Source: Endotrypanum monterogeii | Taxonomy: Eukaryota > Euglenozoa > Kinetoplastea > Trypanosomatida > Trypanosomatidae | Reading direction: 5' to 3' | DNA length: 47,340 bases | NCBI GenBank assembly: GCA_000333855.2 | Contig: CM007329.1 | Span: 210,729-258,068 of the forward strand | Shown here: positions 20,284-30,834 of the stretch, one piece after another | Numbering within the stretch: position 1 is the first letter of the stretch | Layout of the letters: the number at the start of each line of letters is the position of its first letter | The notes under the pieces: model-generated | Told to the model about the DNA's origin: nothing | What the model saw: the letters and a program-made list of their open reading frames with translations, nothing else | Database searches by the model: none | Position numbers and translations under genes: made by a program

Positions 20284-23240
20284 ATGGACAGCCCTTACAT
20301 ACTTGCCCCACCTCCCTCGCAAAGGAAAAAAACGCATGCGGAGCCGGAGGACACCACCCAAGTGACTGCTGTGGTGGATTCCACCCGTCACGCCATGTCG
20401 GAGCCCACGCTGCGCCAGCGACTCGTAGCGACCAATGGTTCGCCAGCCGTGCTGTTGCGTTGCGCGGCTGCAAATTCCCCTGTGGCACAGGTGACAGAAA
20501 GCATCGGTACGACTGCCGCGGCCGACGTTCTCGCCGACAACACATCTGTGTGGACCTCATACCATGCAGTGGCCTTCGGTGTTGGTGTCGTCGGGGTCCT
20601 TATTCTTTCGATGTTGATGGCATTTTTTCTTGTAGATTTTTATTCCCTGAATGAGCTCAATATGCGTACAACCGGTGTTCGTCCGAAGAATGCGGGTGAA
20701 GTACGCGAGTGGTTTCCCGTATGGATGACGAACCTCGTCATCAACTATCTGACCCGAAGTCGAGTCGATGACATCGACGCCCCTTTGAGAGGCAGCATCT
20801 CACTCACACCCTCCGGCCAAGGCGATGGTCCCGCGCGACCGCCACCGAAGCTATCACGACGCACCCCAGCAGAACCTCCCCGAGAATCTGTGTCTCCCTC
20901 AGAGAGGTCAGATACCACTGAAAAGAATGACGCCGTCACAGAAAACACGGCACCATGGACTGGCCTCCGCTGCTACACCCTTGAGGAGTACAGTGATGCC
21001 TTCCTGCAACCACGTCGGCAGCCAACAAGTCCGCATCTGTTCATCTGTGGCACGCGCGTTGTCGATCTTCGGTTGGAAGAAAGGCAAGAGGTGCTTGCAG
21101 GCTGCGGGGTAAGTCTCGAGGTGACGCCACGCCATGGCAACTCGATGAACTTGATGCGGGAAAGTAAAAAAAAAATATTTTTTTTCCATCTCTTCGGGTG
21201 GTTCTCACACCGCAAGAGGTGCAGTGGCATCGGGAGCGGCTCCCCGCCGACGTCGTGTTGCAGCGCATTCCGCTGAGTCGAGTGAACGACGACTACTGCG
21301 ACTGCCTAGACGGCACAGATGAGCTTCTCACAAATGCCTGCTCCATCTCTGGTCCCCTCACCCCGGCAGCTGGCATGCGGTGGAAGTCGTACCTGGTCTC
21401 AATCCAGTCGCTGCGACTGTGGGAAGCGAACGATGTGATTGCGCAGGAGGACGCAGAAGCACGCGGCTACCCGCCGCAGCCCCGGAAGCGCGGCGATGTA
21501 GGGGACCGCCTGTACGTCTCCAACGGCCCAGTTCTCCCATTTGTGTGTAACTGTGGCACGGTGCGCCAGCTGCTAGCCCCATCACTCATCGGCGACGGTA
21601 TCGTGGACTGCTGTGAGGGAGAAGATGAAGCAGCACTTCAGGGCACCCCCTACGGGGGCGCTTCGTCCCATCACCTCAGCACAGATCCTCCCGTATCGGA
21701 TACGCATCATCGAGCATGGGAAGCAGTGCGTGCGGCGATGTGGATACAGTGGAGACAGCGCAGAGTTAGTGCGTCGCAGTATCCATCCCGTGCACCATCC
21801 CTGTATGAAGACATGTTATACCCGTATCACACCTCTGCGCGGGCGATGCTGGTGGACAAGGGGTATTACTCGCTCTTCACGTCCCTCGAGGTTCAGCAAG
21901 AAAGGAGGAAGGCCGCCGCCGTAATCGAGAAAATTTATGCAGACGGTCATCTCATCCAGCGTCGCCGCGTGAAAGAAGGCTGGGATCGTCTGGGCCGTCA
22001 CCTCGTGAGCAATAGCACACAGTTGCAAATGCAGCTGGTGGACATTAGTCGTGAACTGGAGTCACTCGAGCAATATGTGCGCCACCGAATGGGTGAAGCT
22101 CGCACCAACAATCCACTTGTAGCAGGTGTGTCAATGCAACAGCTACAACAACACGCCCGTCTCATGGAGATGCGCACTGCTCTCCAGTCGGAGATGCAGT
22201 ATATCTCCATCTCCACGGCGCATCGCGCCTACGGTGATCACTATGAGTACTATCCACTTGTCGAGCGCATCATGCACCTAAATGCCAGCCATCTCGTCGA
22301 CCCAACCGCGTCGTCTACCCCCGAGCTGCTCTCCTTGAAGCCTCAGGAAAAGCGAATCATCACGTCGACAGAGCTGCGCAAGATGCACACATCGGCCTAT
22401 GCGGCCCAGAAGCCAGCACCGCCTATCCATGTCGACAATATTTCTGTCAGTGATTACGGGGTGGAGGTGATGCGTCAGACCCTTATCGCACAGAATATCG
22501 ATAGTCAGGAGGCGCCGTACGCAGCTCGGAGGCTTGGTCTCCTGCCGAATGACAACCTCTCTGCATACACCTCTGATACATTGAACAGTGTCACGAACCC
22601 GTTCCAGCGCGCCCCATCGATCCCGACAGGCTTCTGGCAACCCTATCGCAGCCATCGTAACGGAAGTAGTATGATGATTGCTGACCCCGCTGGGGATGTA
22701 CACCTAGCCCACCGCGCGTGCGTTGCGCCGGCCTCAAATCTCTATCGCGGAGGTGGTCGCTTACAGTGGCCCACGCGTCACCCAGAGGCACCACGCGTAG
22801 TTCGCATCCCCGACCCACTGGAGGAAAAGAAGTCCCCCAAGGATAAAATCAAAGCCGCTTCAGCAGGGAACAAGGCAAGGGAGACGCCCCTATATATTCC
22901 TTACCACACCAACATGCCTTCGATCCTCGCGGTGGACGTATATGAGGGGAACATCCGCTGCGAACATGATCCACCCCTGAGTTCGTCGTGGAAGAATCCT
23001 CGGGACGCTGGAGAAAGAAGCGGCGGCAGCGTCCACGACGCGTTGCCGCACCCTTCGAAGACGTTGACAACCCTTGTTTCCTACCTCTGTGACACCCAAG
23101 ACAGAATTTTGCACTGGGCAAAGAATGGGAAGTGTCTACAGGAGGTGCTGGTCGGCACGCCGAGCGCGTGCACTGCCTGGGCCTTGAAGGTGGCAACAAA
23201 GCGAGTAGAGGAGATTGAGGACAGAGCTAACATGCCCTGA
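20284..23240 (+). CDS. membrane-anchored glucosidase II beta (PRKCSH)-like protein, reading frame interrupted at ~21,109-21,224
   Basis: Two frames together encode one likely protein. Part 1 starts at the ATG at 20284, has a single membrane segment (about residues 96-122, VAFGVGVVGVLILSMLMAFFL) suggesting a type II anchor, and a luminal-type stretch. Part 2 is in another frame, has no ATG near its start and runs to 23240. It opens with two LDL-receptor-A-like modules of the glucosidase II beta type (SRVNDDYCDCLDGTDE, then GDGIVDCCEGEDE), continues with helical heptad-like sequence, and ends with a mannose-6-phosphate-receptor-homology-like domain (KCLQEVLVGTPSACTAW). The interruption has a GTAAGT at 21109, an A10-T-A-T8 stretch, and CAG at 21222-21224. 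Splicing 21109-21224 would join the parts in phase, giving about 946 residues. A one-base loss in the homopolymer would also explain it. Probable ER role in N-glycan trimming or quality control; the two parts could in principle be separate genes. Confidence 0.6.
21109..21224 (+). other. candidate cis-spliced intron (116 bp) or frameshifted homopolymer
   Basis: It begins GTAAGT after GCGGG, contains A10-T-A-T8 and a pyrimidine stretch, and ends GCAG before TGG. Both ends lie at codon boundaries (phase 0) of the two flanking frames. Such homopolymers are out of place in this GC-rich coding DNA. Against it: frame 0 upstream of the acceptor reads LRVVLTPQEVQ, which could align with the start of the glucosidase II beta domain in other eukaryotes, at nearly the right distance from VNDDYCDC. 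If that is coding, an indel in the homopolymer is the better explanation. Confidence 0.35.
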
Positions 23241-23874
23241 AGAAGAAACAAAAAAAAAAGGGAGAGAGGAGAGGAGAGGAGGGGGGCGGGGAAGGGCGAG
23301 AATTGGGGACGGGTTCCCAGTCCCTGCCCGTCCCACCCCCTCTTTCCCACAGTATTCTCATATAGTTTTTCCTGTGTATACGGAAATGTTTGCAAACAAT
23401 ATGTGTATATGTGTGTGTGTAGATATATAAGCATATATATATCTATGCATTATGTTTTTTTTTTTTTTAGCTTCTGCATCGCTATGAAGATGTCTCTAAT
23501 GACTTGGTGAACAGAGTCTACTCCCCACTGTGCACCACACTATTCCAATGAGCTACCCAACTGGATTACTTTTTTTTTTTTTTTTGAAGATGATGATGAT
23601 GACTGCACCTCTTCCTTTCCTCTCGCCTCTCCTCCTCTGCGACGTCGGTACGTCACATGGCTAGCAAGTACTCAGGAACAGGAAACAAAAGCAAATTTTT
23701 TGTACCGCTTCAGTATAGTCAACTGAAGCATTGCTCTGCAGTTGCTGCGCTGCAACATGGATTATCGCTGCTACCACGCCTCCTGCGTGCAGCGTCCACC
23801 CTAACACCACCTCCCCGCACAGCCACCGCTGCATATCCCTCGGAGTGGGCACAATCTCGGCTCCACACTCGCCT
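23241..23874. other. intercistronic region
   Basis: No convincing gene. It contains G/A-rich sequence near 23250-23300, TA-rich runs near 23420-23445, T runs near 23454-23469 and 23571-23585, and (GAT)n at about 23588-23602. The frame of the next gene stays open upstream to 23731 but has no ATG before 23875. Confidence 0.6.
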
Positions 23875-25791
23875 ATGCGAAAATCCAAGCACCGCACCAC
23901 TGCCGGCAGCGGCGGCAGTGGTGGTCATACCGCGGCAACGGTGCCTGATGACAAAAAGCACGAGGACAGCGACAGAGCGGACAGGCTTTCGCAGCAACAG
24001 CAGCAGCAGCAGCATTCGGACAGCGGCCTTGTTGCCACCGAAAACACACCAACAGCACTGCGGCTCAAGGCGCAGTACAGCCAAGGCGAACCACGACCTA
24101 TCCCCAACAGTCTGCGCACCGGGAGCGATGCCATCGCTGCCGCAGCAGCGGTTGATATGTTCTACACAACACCCTTTCTACAAATTGCCTACCGTGAGGC
24201 AACGGAGCTTGAGATCGCAGCGCGGCTTCGATCAAGTATGAAGAAGGTCTCGTCGAAGCTCCACCTCGTCCGTGTTGAGGGACTCCAAGAGGCGACGGCC
24301 CAACTCGCACAGTGGACGGCGCAGGCCTCCATCGAGTCGGTTGAGCGGCAACAACATCAGAAACAGAAAAGACGAGATGCACAGCAGATGAGTGGTTTAG
24401 CGACTGCTGCGCCGACCGGCCAACCGAACGTAGTGATACCGCCGTATGACTCAGTGCGCGTAGAGTTGTTGGGTAGCTCTTCGCCAGCCATCGCTCGTGG
24501 GTACTTCAACAATGAGCCTCAGTGTTGCGCCTCCCCCTCCGAGTGGCAGCGGCGGCGCAGCACCGAGGCGACGACCTGCAGGGCCAATGCGCTTCGCAGC
24601 CCCTCCTGGGACGTTGTGCAGCGGGCACTGGAGGGAGTAGACTACACCAACTGCATTTTTAATACAATCCTTGTACCTCGGTTGGAGGTGCGCAATGCCA
24701 TGTGCACTGGCGCTCCCATCAGCGTTCAGCTGCCCAGTGACGTAGCATTGCAGTGGACTACCCTCCCGCCAACGTCTCTAATCACCGCGGGGGCAGGATC
24801 TGGTGTGACACCACAAAAGATATCATCGCACGAAAATACATTAGCGAAAGCCGCAACCGCTGTCACCTACGAAGAGCAAGAATTGGCTCTGCGTTACATT
24901 CAGGGGGCATGTCTGCTGCTGTACCATCAGCGGCGTTGCTGCTCCGAAGGGTGTCTGCTCTACTACGCGACGGAGGTGTTCCAGTGCATGCGCATCCACG
25001 TCGACGCCCTCTTCACGTCTCAGCGACAGGAGCTAGAAGGTGAAGAACAAGACCGACAGCGTACGATACGAGACCTCAACACGAGCAGCAGAAGCAACGT
25101 GAGCGGCGCTGGTCCGGGCACGGCCCGAATGACCGGCGCGTGTAGAGAGTCGGGCCGCTTTCAAGTTTCCGTCGATCCATCGCTTGTCCGCGTGGTCGTG
25201 GCGCTCACTGACGCGGTGGAGGCCGCGTGTCACTACAACCCCTCGAGCCTGCGCCGCCTCGTGCAGACCGGAGGTGTGACGGCGATGCTGAACCTGGCGT
25301 ATTGCCCCTTCATGCCCACACCGATCCGTGCTGCGGTACTGAGCACGATCAGCGTTCTCCTGCAACAAGTGACTCCACTGCGCCGATATGTGGCGGCGGC
25401 GAGCAAAGCGCAGGAAAGCAATGGCCCCGGCGGGGCTGTGAACCCACACCCTGATCCATTGCTGCAGTGCATGCTAGAAAACGCGGTACACGACAATGTA
25501 CTTGGCGGTGATGGGCAGCCGATACCGTACTCCACTGACTTTGGCAGTGCCTCCAAGTTTGACTCTGCGGTTCGAAATTGGTTTTTTGCTAATGGACTTG
25601 GAAACGTTATGGCGTCAGTGGCCCAACTCCAAGATTTACGTAGCACCTTCCAGTCCACCTCCTTTGTTGTCCCGCAGGCTGCCAGCGTCTCTACAACGGT
25701 GACGCACGCCAATATGCTGCGTGAAGGCGAACTCCTTCGCAAACGAATCGGACGGCTGCTCGAGTGCATGGACGGACGAGAGTTGCGCTGA
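23875..25791 (+). CDS. hypothetical protein with ARM-like helical C-terminal half
   Basis: 638 residues from the first in-frame ATG at 23875. The N-terminus is Ser/Gly/Gln-rich with a polyglutamine-like run from a CAG stretch near 23995-24014. Residues ~95-180 look helical (YREATELEIAARLRSSMKK). The segment around residues 425-530 (VRVVVALTDAVEAAC, RLVQTGGVTAMLNLAY, AVLSTISVLLQQV) has the pattern of one to two armadillo-type helical repeats. No signal peptide or membrane segment is visible. I do not recognise the family. ARM-like proteins often act as scaffolds, and many are flagellar in trypanosomatids, but that is only a general expectation. Confidence 0.85.
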   Translation: MRKSKHRTTAGSGGSGGHTAATVPDDKKHEDSDRADRLSQQQQQQQHSDSGLVATENTPTALRLKAQYSQGEPRPIPNSLRTGSDAIAAAAAVDMFYTTPFLQIAYREATELEIAARLRSSMKKVSSKLHLVRVEGLQEATAQLAQWTAQASIESVERQQHQKQKRRDAQQMSGLATAAPTGQPNVVIPPYDSVRVELLGSSSPAIARGYFNNEPQCCASPSEWQRRRSTEATTCRANALRSPSWDVVQRALEGVDYTNCIFNTILVPRLEVRNAMCTGAPISVQLPSDVALQWTTLPPTSLITAGAGSGVTPQKISSHENTLAKAATAVTYEEQELALRYIQGACLLLYHQRRCCSEGCLLYYATEVFQCMRIHVDALFTSQRQELEGEEQDRQRTIRDLNTSSRSNVSGAGPGTARMTGACRESGRFQVSVDPSLVRVVVALTDAVEAACHYNPSSLRRLVQTGGVTAMLNLAYCPFMPTPIRAAVLSTISVLLQQVTPLRRYVAAASKAQESNGPGGAVNPHPDPLLQCMLENAVHDNVLGGDGQPIPYSTDFGSASKFDSAVRNWFFANGLGNVMASVAQLQDLRSTFQSTSFVVPQAASVSTTVTHANMLREGELLRKRIGRLLECMDGRELR

Positions 25792-25915
25792 CACTATCTT
25801 TTCTTTTTCCCCTCTCAAACAACTGTATGGACTCATCAACATTCATTCCTGTCTACGAATTGCTACTGCATGACTGACCTCTCCATCTCCCACACCACAG
25901 ACGTACATATTCATA

Positions 25916-25919
<4 letters not shown>

Positions 25920-25960
<41 letters not shown>
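25920..25960. repeat. (GT)n microsatellite
   Basis: Twenty uninterrupted GT units, the longest perfect dinucleotide array of this type in the window. Confidence 0.97.
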
Positions 25961-25962
<2 letters not shown>

Positions 25963-26657
25963 CTGTGTGTCCTCTCTACTCACCCCACCACACACACACA
26001 CACACAAAAAAAAAAAAAACATTGTGTTCTCCATTTCATGTGGAACTCCGTGATGCACCGTTTAAGCACGCGTGTATATGTGTGCAGGGTGCACTTTTTT
26101 TTTTTCATTTCATCCGCCTTTCTCGACCTTCTCTTCACCTCGCTCAAGTGGCGCTTGTCTTCTCGTGTGTGTTTCGCGAAAGATAAAATGAACAAAAGGA
26201 GAAAGGAGGTCTTACTACTCACACCGAAAACACTCCTCCCTCCCCGTGCTGCACCCGATACCTCGGCCACGTCCGAACGCACCACTACCTGCAGACACAA
26301 CCCTTCCCCTACACCAGCGCGGTACAGTGCGCCATTCGTCGTGTATTCCCATCGCCCCCCCCCCCCACTCCCTTCTGCTCTTTTTTTTTTCATCTCTACT
26401 TTCTTTTGGAGGAGAGGGAGAGAAAGAAAGGACGTGGTGTTGTTTATTGCACCTGGTCCGCGCCCCCCCCCTTTGTGTGCGCGAAATATACACCTCTTCC
26501 CCCCCCCTCCAACACACACGCGCAGCTTCGTAAGTGTGTGTGTGCCGTGTATATATATATATATATATGTTTTGGGGGGAATTGAGTCACCACCTCGCAA
26601 GGCCTTCTTCTTTCCTGTCTTTTTTTTGTCGTTGAATACCCAACTCGATTACAAACA

Positions 26658-26676
26658 TTTTTTTTTTTTCACACAG
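26658..26676 (+). promoter_or_regulatory. candidate trans-splice acceptor for the RhoGEF-like gene
   Basis: A run of about twelve T, then CACACAG with AG at 26675-26676, 62 bases upstream of the start codon. Alternative AGs lie at TACAG (near 26718) and TTGCAG (near 26726). Confidence 0.6.
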
Positions 26677-26738
26677 GAGACCTATCGACGACTTTTGTTA
26701 TTTATTTTTGCTGTACAGGTTTGCAGCCACCGCCATAG

Positions 26739-29700
26739 ATGAGCAGCCAGCACAAGTCAGCTGCCGACGCCGCAGTGGTATGCCTTCGCGTGCTGAATCG
26801 CCTCCTCCAGGACGAGGAGGTGACCCTAGCGCAGCTGAGCTACGTAATGGAGAATGTGCATGACCCATTGGCTGAAATGTGTGTGCCCCCAAGCCAGCGA
26901 CCGATTCCCGTGGCCGCCTCTCAGTCGAGCTCAACATCCACCAGTGCACTTATCCGTTTTAGTACTCCCAACAAATATGCACCCGCACCAGGCGCCGCGC
27001 AAATGCCATCGGTATCGGCCATCGATCAAAAGGTGCGGCGGCTGCCACCTCAGCCCGCTGTGGTCAGCAGAGGGGAACCTGCACAGCAGCAGCAGCAGCA
27101 GCAGCGAGCCACACCCGCCTACGCGAATAAACCCAACGTGATGGCGCGGAAAAGAAACGAGAAAACTTTCAAAGGGGGTACAGAGATTACCAGAGTCCCT
27201 TCGCTGCCCAGCAGCACAGCAGTGCGAGCCCCTCTGACCTTCAGCCAATATTGGGACATCTTCGCCAATCTACCCACGCTGTATATGCTGCACCTCACCC
27301 TCGTTCAGCAACTCGGGGCCATCGTACGACGACTCACTCACATTGTGGAGCAGTCGCCCCCGGTGACACGAGACGCCGCAAAGACCGTTGCCCTTCACGA
27401 TGGCTCTGTCTGTTCTGCATTGATGGACGACACCCCCGTCACGGTGTTTTCATCGCCCTCCGCCACGGCGCCGAATCAAAACCACAGCCAGCGCAAACAC
27501 ACCTCTGTCCTGCGCCATTCCTCTGCCAGCACCCTTGTAGGCCTTCGCAGTGTATACAACGAAATCGGGGTCGTCATCTGTGAATTTTTCGGGTCTGAGT
27601 TGATGAAGAACTTCATGGCAGAGCACATGATGTACGCAGTCAAGTACACTCAGCGGACAGCGCCGCAGCTGCTGCGGTTATCGAGACTCTGGCGCTGGAG
27701 TGCGGAATCGGCGGCGACGGCGGCCCCCCATGGGACAGCGTCGATGACAGCCTCCCTCGCACGCCTCACGGAGAGGGACCGAAATACGGTGCTAGAAAAC
27801 GCACTCTTTTTGGACTTTCTCTGGCGCTCCTTCGGGCCATCCGGCGTTCCGGCGGACGATCGCGTGAGCGTCCCAGCGCCGCTGGAGCCGAACCAGGCCA
27901 CCACGGCGGGCGGGGGCGGGCAGGGTCAGGTACTGTTGCCAATGAAGGCACCGCCGCCAGCTGGAAGCAGTGGTGGTGGTGGTGGTGGAGCGCGCCGCTC
28001 TCATCCTAGCCTGGCCGCGTCCACATCCCTCAAAGCGTACCTTCCCCCTATCCCTGCGCTGTGGGAAGGCTTTCGCACATTTCTAGTGCTTCTTGCCACA
28101 CCGCTGAATATCCTGCGCCGCTACAGCCACGTAGCACGGTGTCTGCTGGAGAGTGGCGCTCTTCCACAGAAGGACTGTGTGCGACTGCAGTCTACCTTCG
28201 TCGACGTGGCCGCGCTGCGCATGGCTGAAGAAACGAATCTTGTGATGGAGAAGCTCTGCCTCCACGACGTGAGGGCCATCATGGCGCTAATGGACATGCC
28301 GGACTCCAGCTCACCGGTATCCCCGTGCTCCACCGCGAACAGCAAGGCCACCGTTGACACCTCCACCGGTGTGCCTATCAGCAGCAACCCCTCTGGGGGG
28401 CTCGTGTCTGCCGTGGCACTAGCGGATTACAGCACCCGCGCTCTTATTCACTACGGCCGTCTGTTGAAGCGCTTCGGGCGGGGTAGACATGAACGCCTCG
28501 CCTTCCTTTTTAGCGACTGGATGTGTTACGTTGAGGAGAAGAGCAACGGTCGCTTCCGTGTGCGGGGCACGATTCCGTTGTCAGGGCTGCACGTAACGGA
28601 GGTGCACGAAGCCCCGTCCTTGGACACGTCCAACTGCTTTGAGTTTGTCCTGGAAAGTCTACCGAAGCGCATCACCTTCTACGCGGCCTCGCCAGAGCAA
28701 CGAGACCAGTGGGTGGATGCAATTCGATACACGGTGCGGAGGTTCTGTGAACAGCAGAAACACGAGCAAGCTCTGAAGAACAGCTCAGCACGCCAGACGA
28801 TAATGGATACCCTGACGACAGACGACGGCATGCCGAGCGGAATTCGCCCTACAGCGCCAATGTTGATGTCTAACTCACGGCTCAGCCGCCAGCGACGCCA
28901 GGACAGCATGTGGCAGGAGTACGTAGACCACCAGCAGCACGTGGCAGGAATGGCCCTGCAACCCTCGGGCACGTCCCATGGGGAGTCCGGTGTGTCGTCG
29001 CCCCCCATGACAGCCAGATCGGCTGCCAGGGCGTCATCCCTACCCATCGATCACTCTCCGTCAACAGTGAATACCTCATCCGGAGACCCCTCACACGACG
29101 GCAGCCTCGCCAGCCGGCTCTCGAGTATCGGCCACCGGCAGCTAGACTACGACGTCAAGCCCTGGTCGCAGCGCGCGTCAGTACATCGCCGCATCCGCAG
29201 CCAAGAGCTCATTGCGGTGCATCAGCAGCAGCTTGCCGTGTCAACGTCATATAATATCCCCACGCCCACCCAAACCCCAAGAATCCCGGCATCTGGAAGC
29301 GGCGTGGCGATCGACAGCGACCCTGAACAAGACTGCATCGTTGACCCCTTCCCTGAGGCACACAACATGGACAACACCACATCAGTGCCCCTGGCGGACG
29401 GAAACGGGCCATCACAGCAGCAGCGACATTCTCATCCCCTTTTATGCCTTTCCACCTCACCTGCCGCCATCACCGCTTCCACTGCGCGGCTCTCCAGAGC
29501 CAGTACCCCATTGCGCCGCCCTGTATCGGAGCGCTTCGATGCGGTCGAGATCAGCAGCAGTGACGAAAAAATATCGCAGCACCAAAATCAAAAAGAGGCT
29601 CCTCTGCTACCCTCAGAACCAGTGATGCAACATGCCAACGGCGGTGAGGGAGAAGATGTGCCCTCACTGTCCCGTGAAGTGCACAGAGGAGATCGTGAAA

Positions 29701-30509
29701 TGGTTCTGGAGGAGTTCACCGAAGCCAGTGACCCGATCGAAGATGATGATCACCAGACCTCACTCGCGTTTCCCCACGCCGCAGGACGCCACACCACAGT
29801 AGCGACACCGTTGACAGTCTGTGGGGAATCTCCTGAGTCGAAGACGCAGCGAAAAAAGGGAGGCAACAGCAACAGCGGCCCGGGAAAAAGGGATGTGCCG
29901 GATAACCCGAACGGCCCAGGGGAATTTCCCACATCGCCCACCCATCGTCCTCAGGGTCCTAGTACACCTTTGTCTCATGCCTCAGGGGACCAGCACTCCT
30001 ACAGTACCTCCCAAGGCGTACCCAACAGCAGTGTGCTCTCATCGACCGACGTCCTGCTGCCGCCACCTGATATTGCCCACAAGGAAAATAGGTCGTGTGT
30101 CACACGACTTGTAACGATGGCGAACCACAGCGGAAACAAAACGAGCCGTATCCTGAGTACCCTCATCGACCCAGTGCACGATGCTGATGGTGGCCTAGGT
30201 GGCAATGCGGATGATCTGATGGACATAGCTCCTACGACAGCGCCACACCCCCCAGGCCTCATCGCCCCTATATTGCCAACGGAGATGATGGTTTCTAGTC
30301 CAATGACTGTGGCACAAGAATCCGCCAGCGCTCCGGTTTTTCTTGGGGCAGTTGTCGACTCACCAGCTGAGACAGACGCCCCACTGCAAGCGTTGGAGAA
30401 GGAGGCAGGGGGTGAACATCAAGAGAAAGAGGTTACATCACTCCACCACGCGGACCCCCCACCCCGCTCCAGTGCCGACAGAAAAACCCCAAGTTGGCAG
30501 CAACAGTGA
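26739..30509 (+). CDS. DH-PH domain RhoGEF-like protein
   Basis: 1,256 residues from the ATG at 26739. The helical region from about residue 165 to 525 has the look of a divergent DH (Dbl-homology) domain with insertions (SQYWDIFANLPTLYMLHLTL; NEIGVVICEFFGSELMKNF; IPALWEGFRTFLVLLATPL with NILRRYSHVARCLLE). A PH domain follows at about residues 565-668 (IHYGRLLKRFGRGRHERLAF, LFSDWMCYVEE, then FYAASPEQRDQWVDAIRYTV). DH-PH order is the signature of guanine-nucleotide exchange factors for Rho-family GTPases, and the PH domain resembles that of FGD proteins. No FYVE domain is seen. The last ~590 residues are Ser/Pro/Thr/His-rich and probably disordered. CAG repeats near 27089-27103 encode a short Gln run. 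DH assignment is moderate, PH is strong. Confidence 0.8.
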   Translation: MSSQHKSAADAAVVCLRVLNRLLQDEEVTLAQLSYVMENVHDPLAEMCVPPSQRPIPVAASQSSSTSTSALIRFSTPNKYAPAPGAAQMPSVSAIDQKVRRLPPQPAVVSRGEPAQQQQQQQRATPAYANKPNVMARKRNEKTFKGGTEITRVPSLPSSTAVRAPLTFSQYWDIFANLPTLYMLHLTLVQQLGAIVRRLTHIVEQSPPVTRDAAKTVALHDGSVCSALMDDTPVTVFSSPSATAPNQNHSQRKHTSVLRHSSASTLVGLRSVYNEIGVVICEFFGSELMKNFMAEHMMYAVKYTQRTAPQLLRLSRLWRWSAESAATAAPHGTASMTASLARLTERDRNTVLENALFLDFLWRSFGPSGVPADDRVSVPAPLEPNQATTAGGGGQGQVLLPMKAPPPAGSSGGGGGGARRSHPSLAASTSLKAYLPPIPALWEGFRTFLVLLATPLNILRRYSHVARCLLESGALPQKDCVRLQSTFVDVAALRMAEETNLVMEKLCLHDVRAIMALMDMPDSSSPVSPCSTANSKATVDTSTGVPISSNPSGGLVSAVALADYSTRALIHYGRLLKRFGRGRHERLAFLFSDWMCYVEEKSNGRFRVRGTIPLSGLHVTEVHEAPSLDTSNCFEFVLESLPKRITFYAASPEQRDQWVDAIRYTVRRFCEQQKHEQALKNSSARQTIMDTLTTDDGMPSGIRPTAPMLMSNSRLSRQRRQDSMWQEYVDHQQHVAGMALQPSGTSHGESGVSSPPMTARSAARASSLPIDHSPSTVNTSSGDPSHDGSLASRLSSIGHRQLDYDVKPWSQRASVHRRIRSQELIAVHQQQLAVSTSYNIPTPTQTPRIPASGSGVAIDSDPEQDCIVDPFPEAHNMDNTTSVPLADGNGPSQQQRHSHPLLCLSTSPAAITASTARLSRASTPLRRPVSERFDAVEISSSDEKISQHQNQKEAPLLPSEPVMQHANGGEGEDVPSLSREVHRGDREMVLEEFTEASDPIEDDDHQTSLAFPHAAGRHTTVATPLTVCGESPESKTQRKKGGNSNSGPGKRDVPDNPNGPGEFPTSPTHRPQGPSTPLSHASGDQHSYSTSQGVPNSSVLSSTDVLLPPPDIAHKENRSCVTRLVTMANHSGNKTSRILSTLIDPVHDADGGLGGNADDLMDIAPTTAPHPPGLIAPILPTEMMVSSPMTVAQESASAPVFLGAVVDSPAETDAPLQALEKEAGGEHQEKEVTSLHHADPPPRSSADRKTPSWQQQ

Positions 30510-30781
30510 CGGATCGGTGTAACCTGATAACTCGAGCAAAAAGGCAAGACAAGAAGAGATGATCAACCCGCTCGGGCATTGGCCCCCCCCCCTCCCTTGC
30601 CTTTGCTTTCGCCACTATGATTGTTATTATTGCTTTCCCTCCGCGGGCGCCGATTTCCTGCTCCTCCACGGCAATACCTACATCGATGCGTTCCAAGGAC
30701 AAACGATCTGTAACTTCTGTAATCCCTCACCCACCCCCTTTTTTTGTATGTATGTGCATGTTTGTAAAGGTATATATCTAC

Positions 30782-30818
<37 letters not shown>

Positions 30819-30834
30819 TTATATATATATATAT
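30782..30834. repeat. interrupted (TA)n block
   Basis: About 53 bases of TA repeats interrupted by TTTA, the longest TA-rich block in the window. Confidence 0.95.

Larger units (their letters stand above)
25792..26738. other. intercistronic region
   Basis: No convincing gene. A 290-codon open frame crosses this region but its translation is low-complexity microsatellite and pyrimidine sequence. It contains (GT)n at 25920-25960, (CA)n near 25988-26005, A runs near 26006-26018, T runs near 26096-26105 and 26381-26390, C runs near 26356-26366, 26463-26471 and 26499-26507, and (TA)n near 26549-26567. Confidence 0.7.

Noticed and set aside
20680..20770. The segment after the membrane anchor (EWFPVWMTNLVINYL) as the start of an SMP lipid-transfer domain.
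   Set aside because: The resemblance is limited to a few aromatic and hydrophobic residues, and the sequence soon turns low-complexity.
25870..26742. A 290-codon + strand open frame between the ARM-like and RhoGEF-like genes.
   Set aside because: The translation consists of His/Val/Cys repeats from (GT)n and poly-pyrimidine runs, and it crosses the splice acceptor of the next gene.
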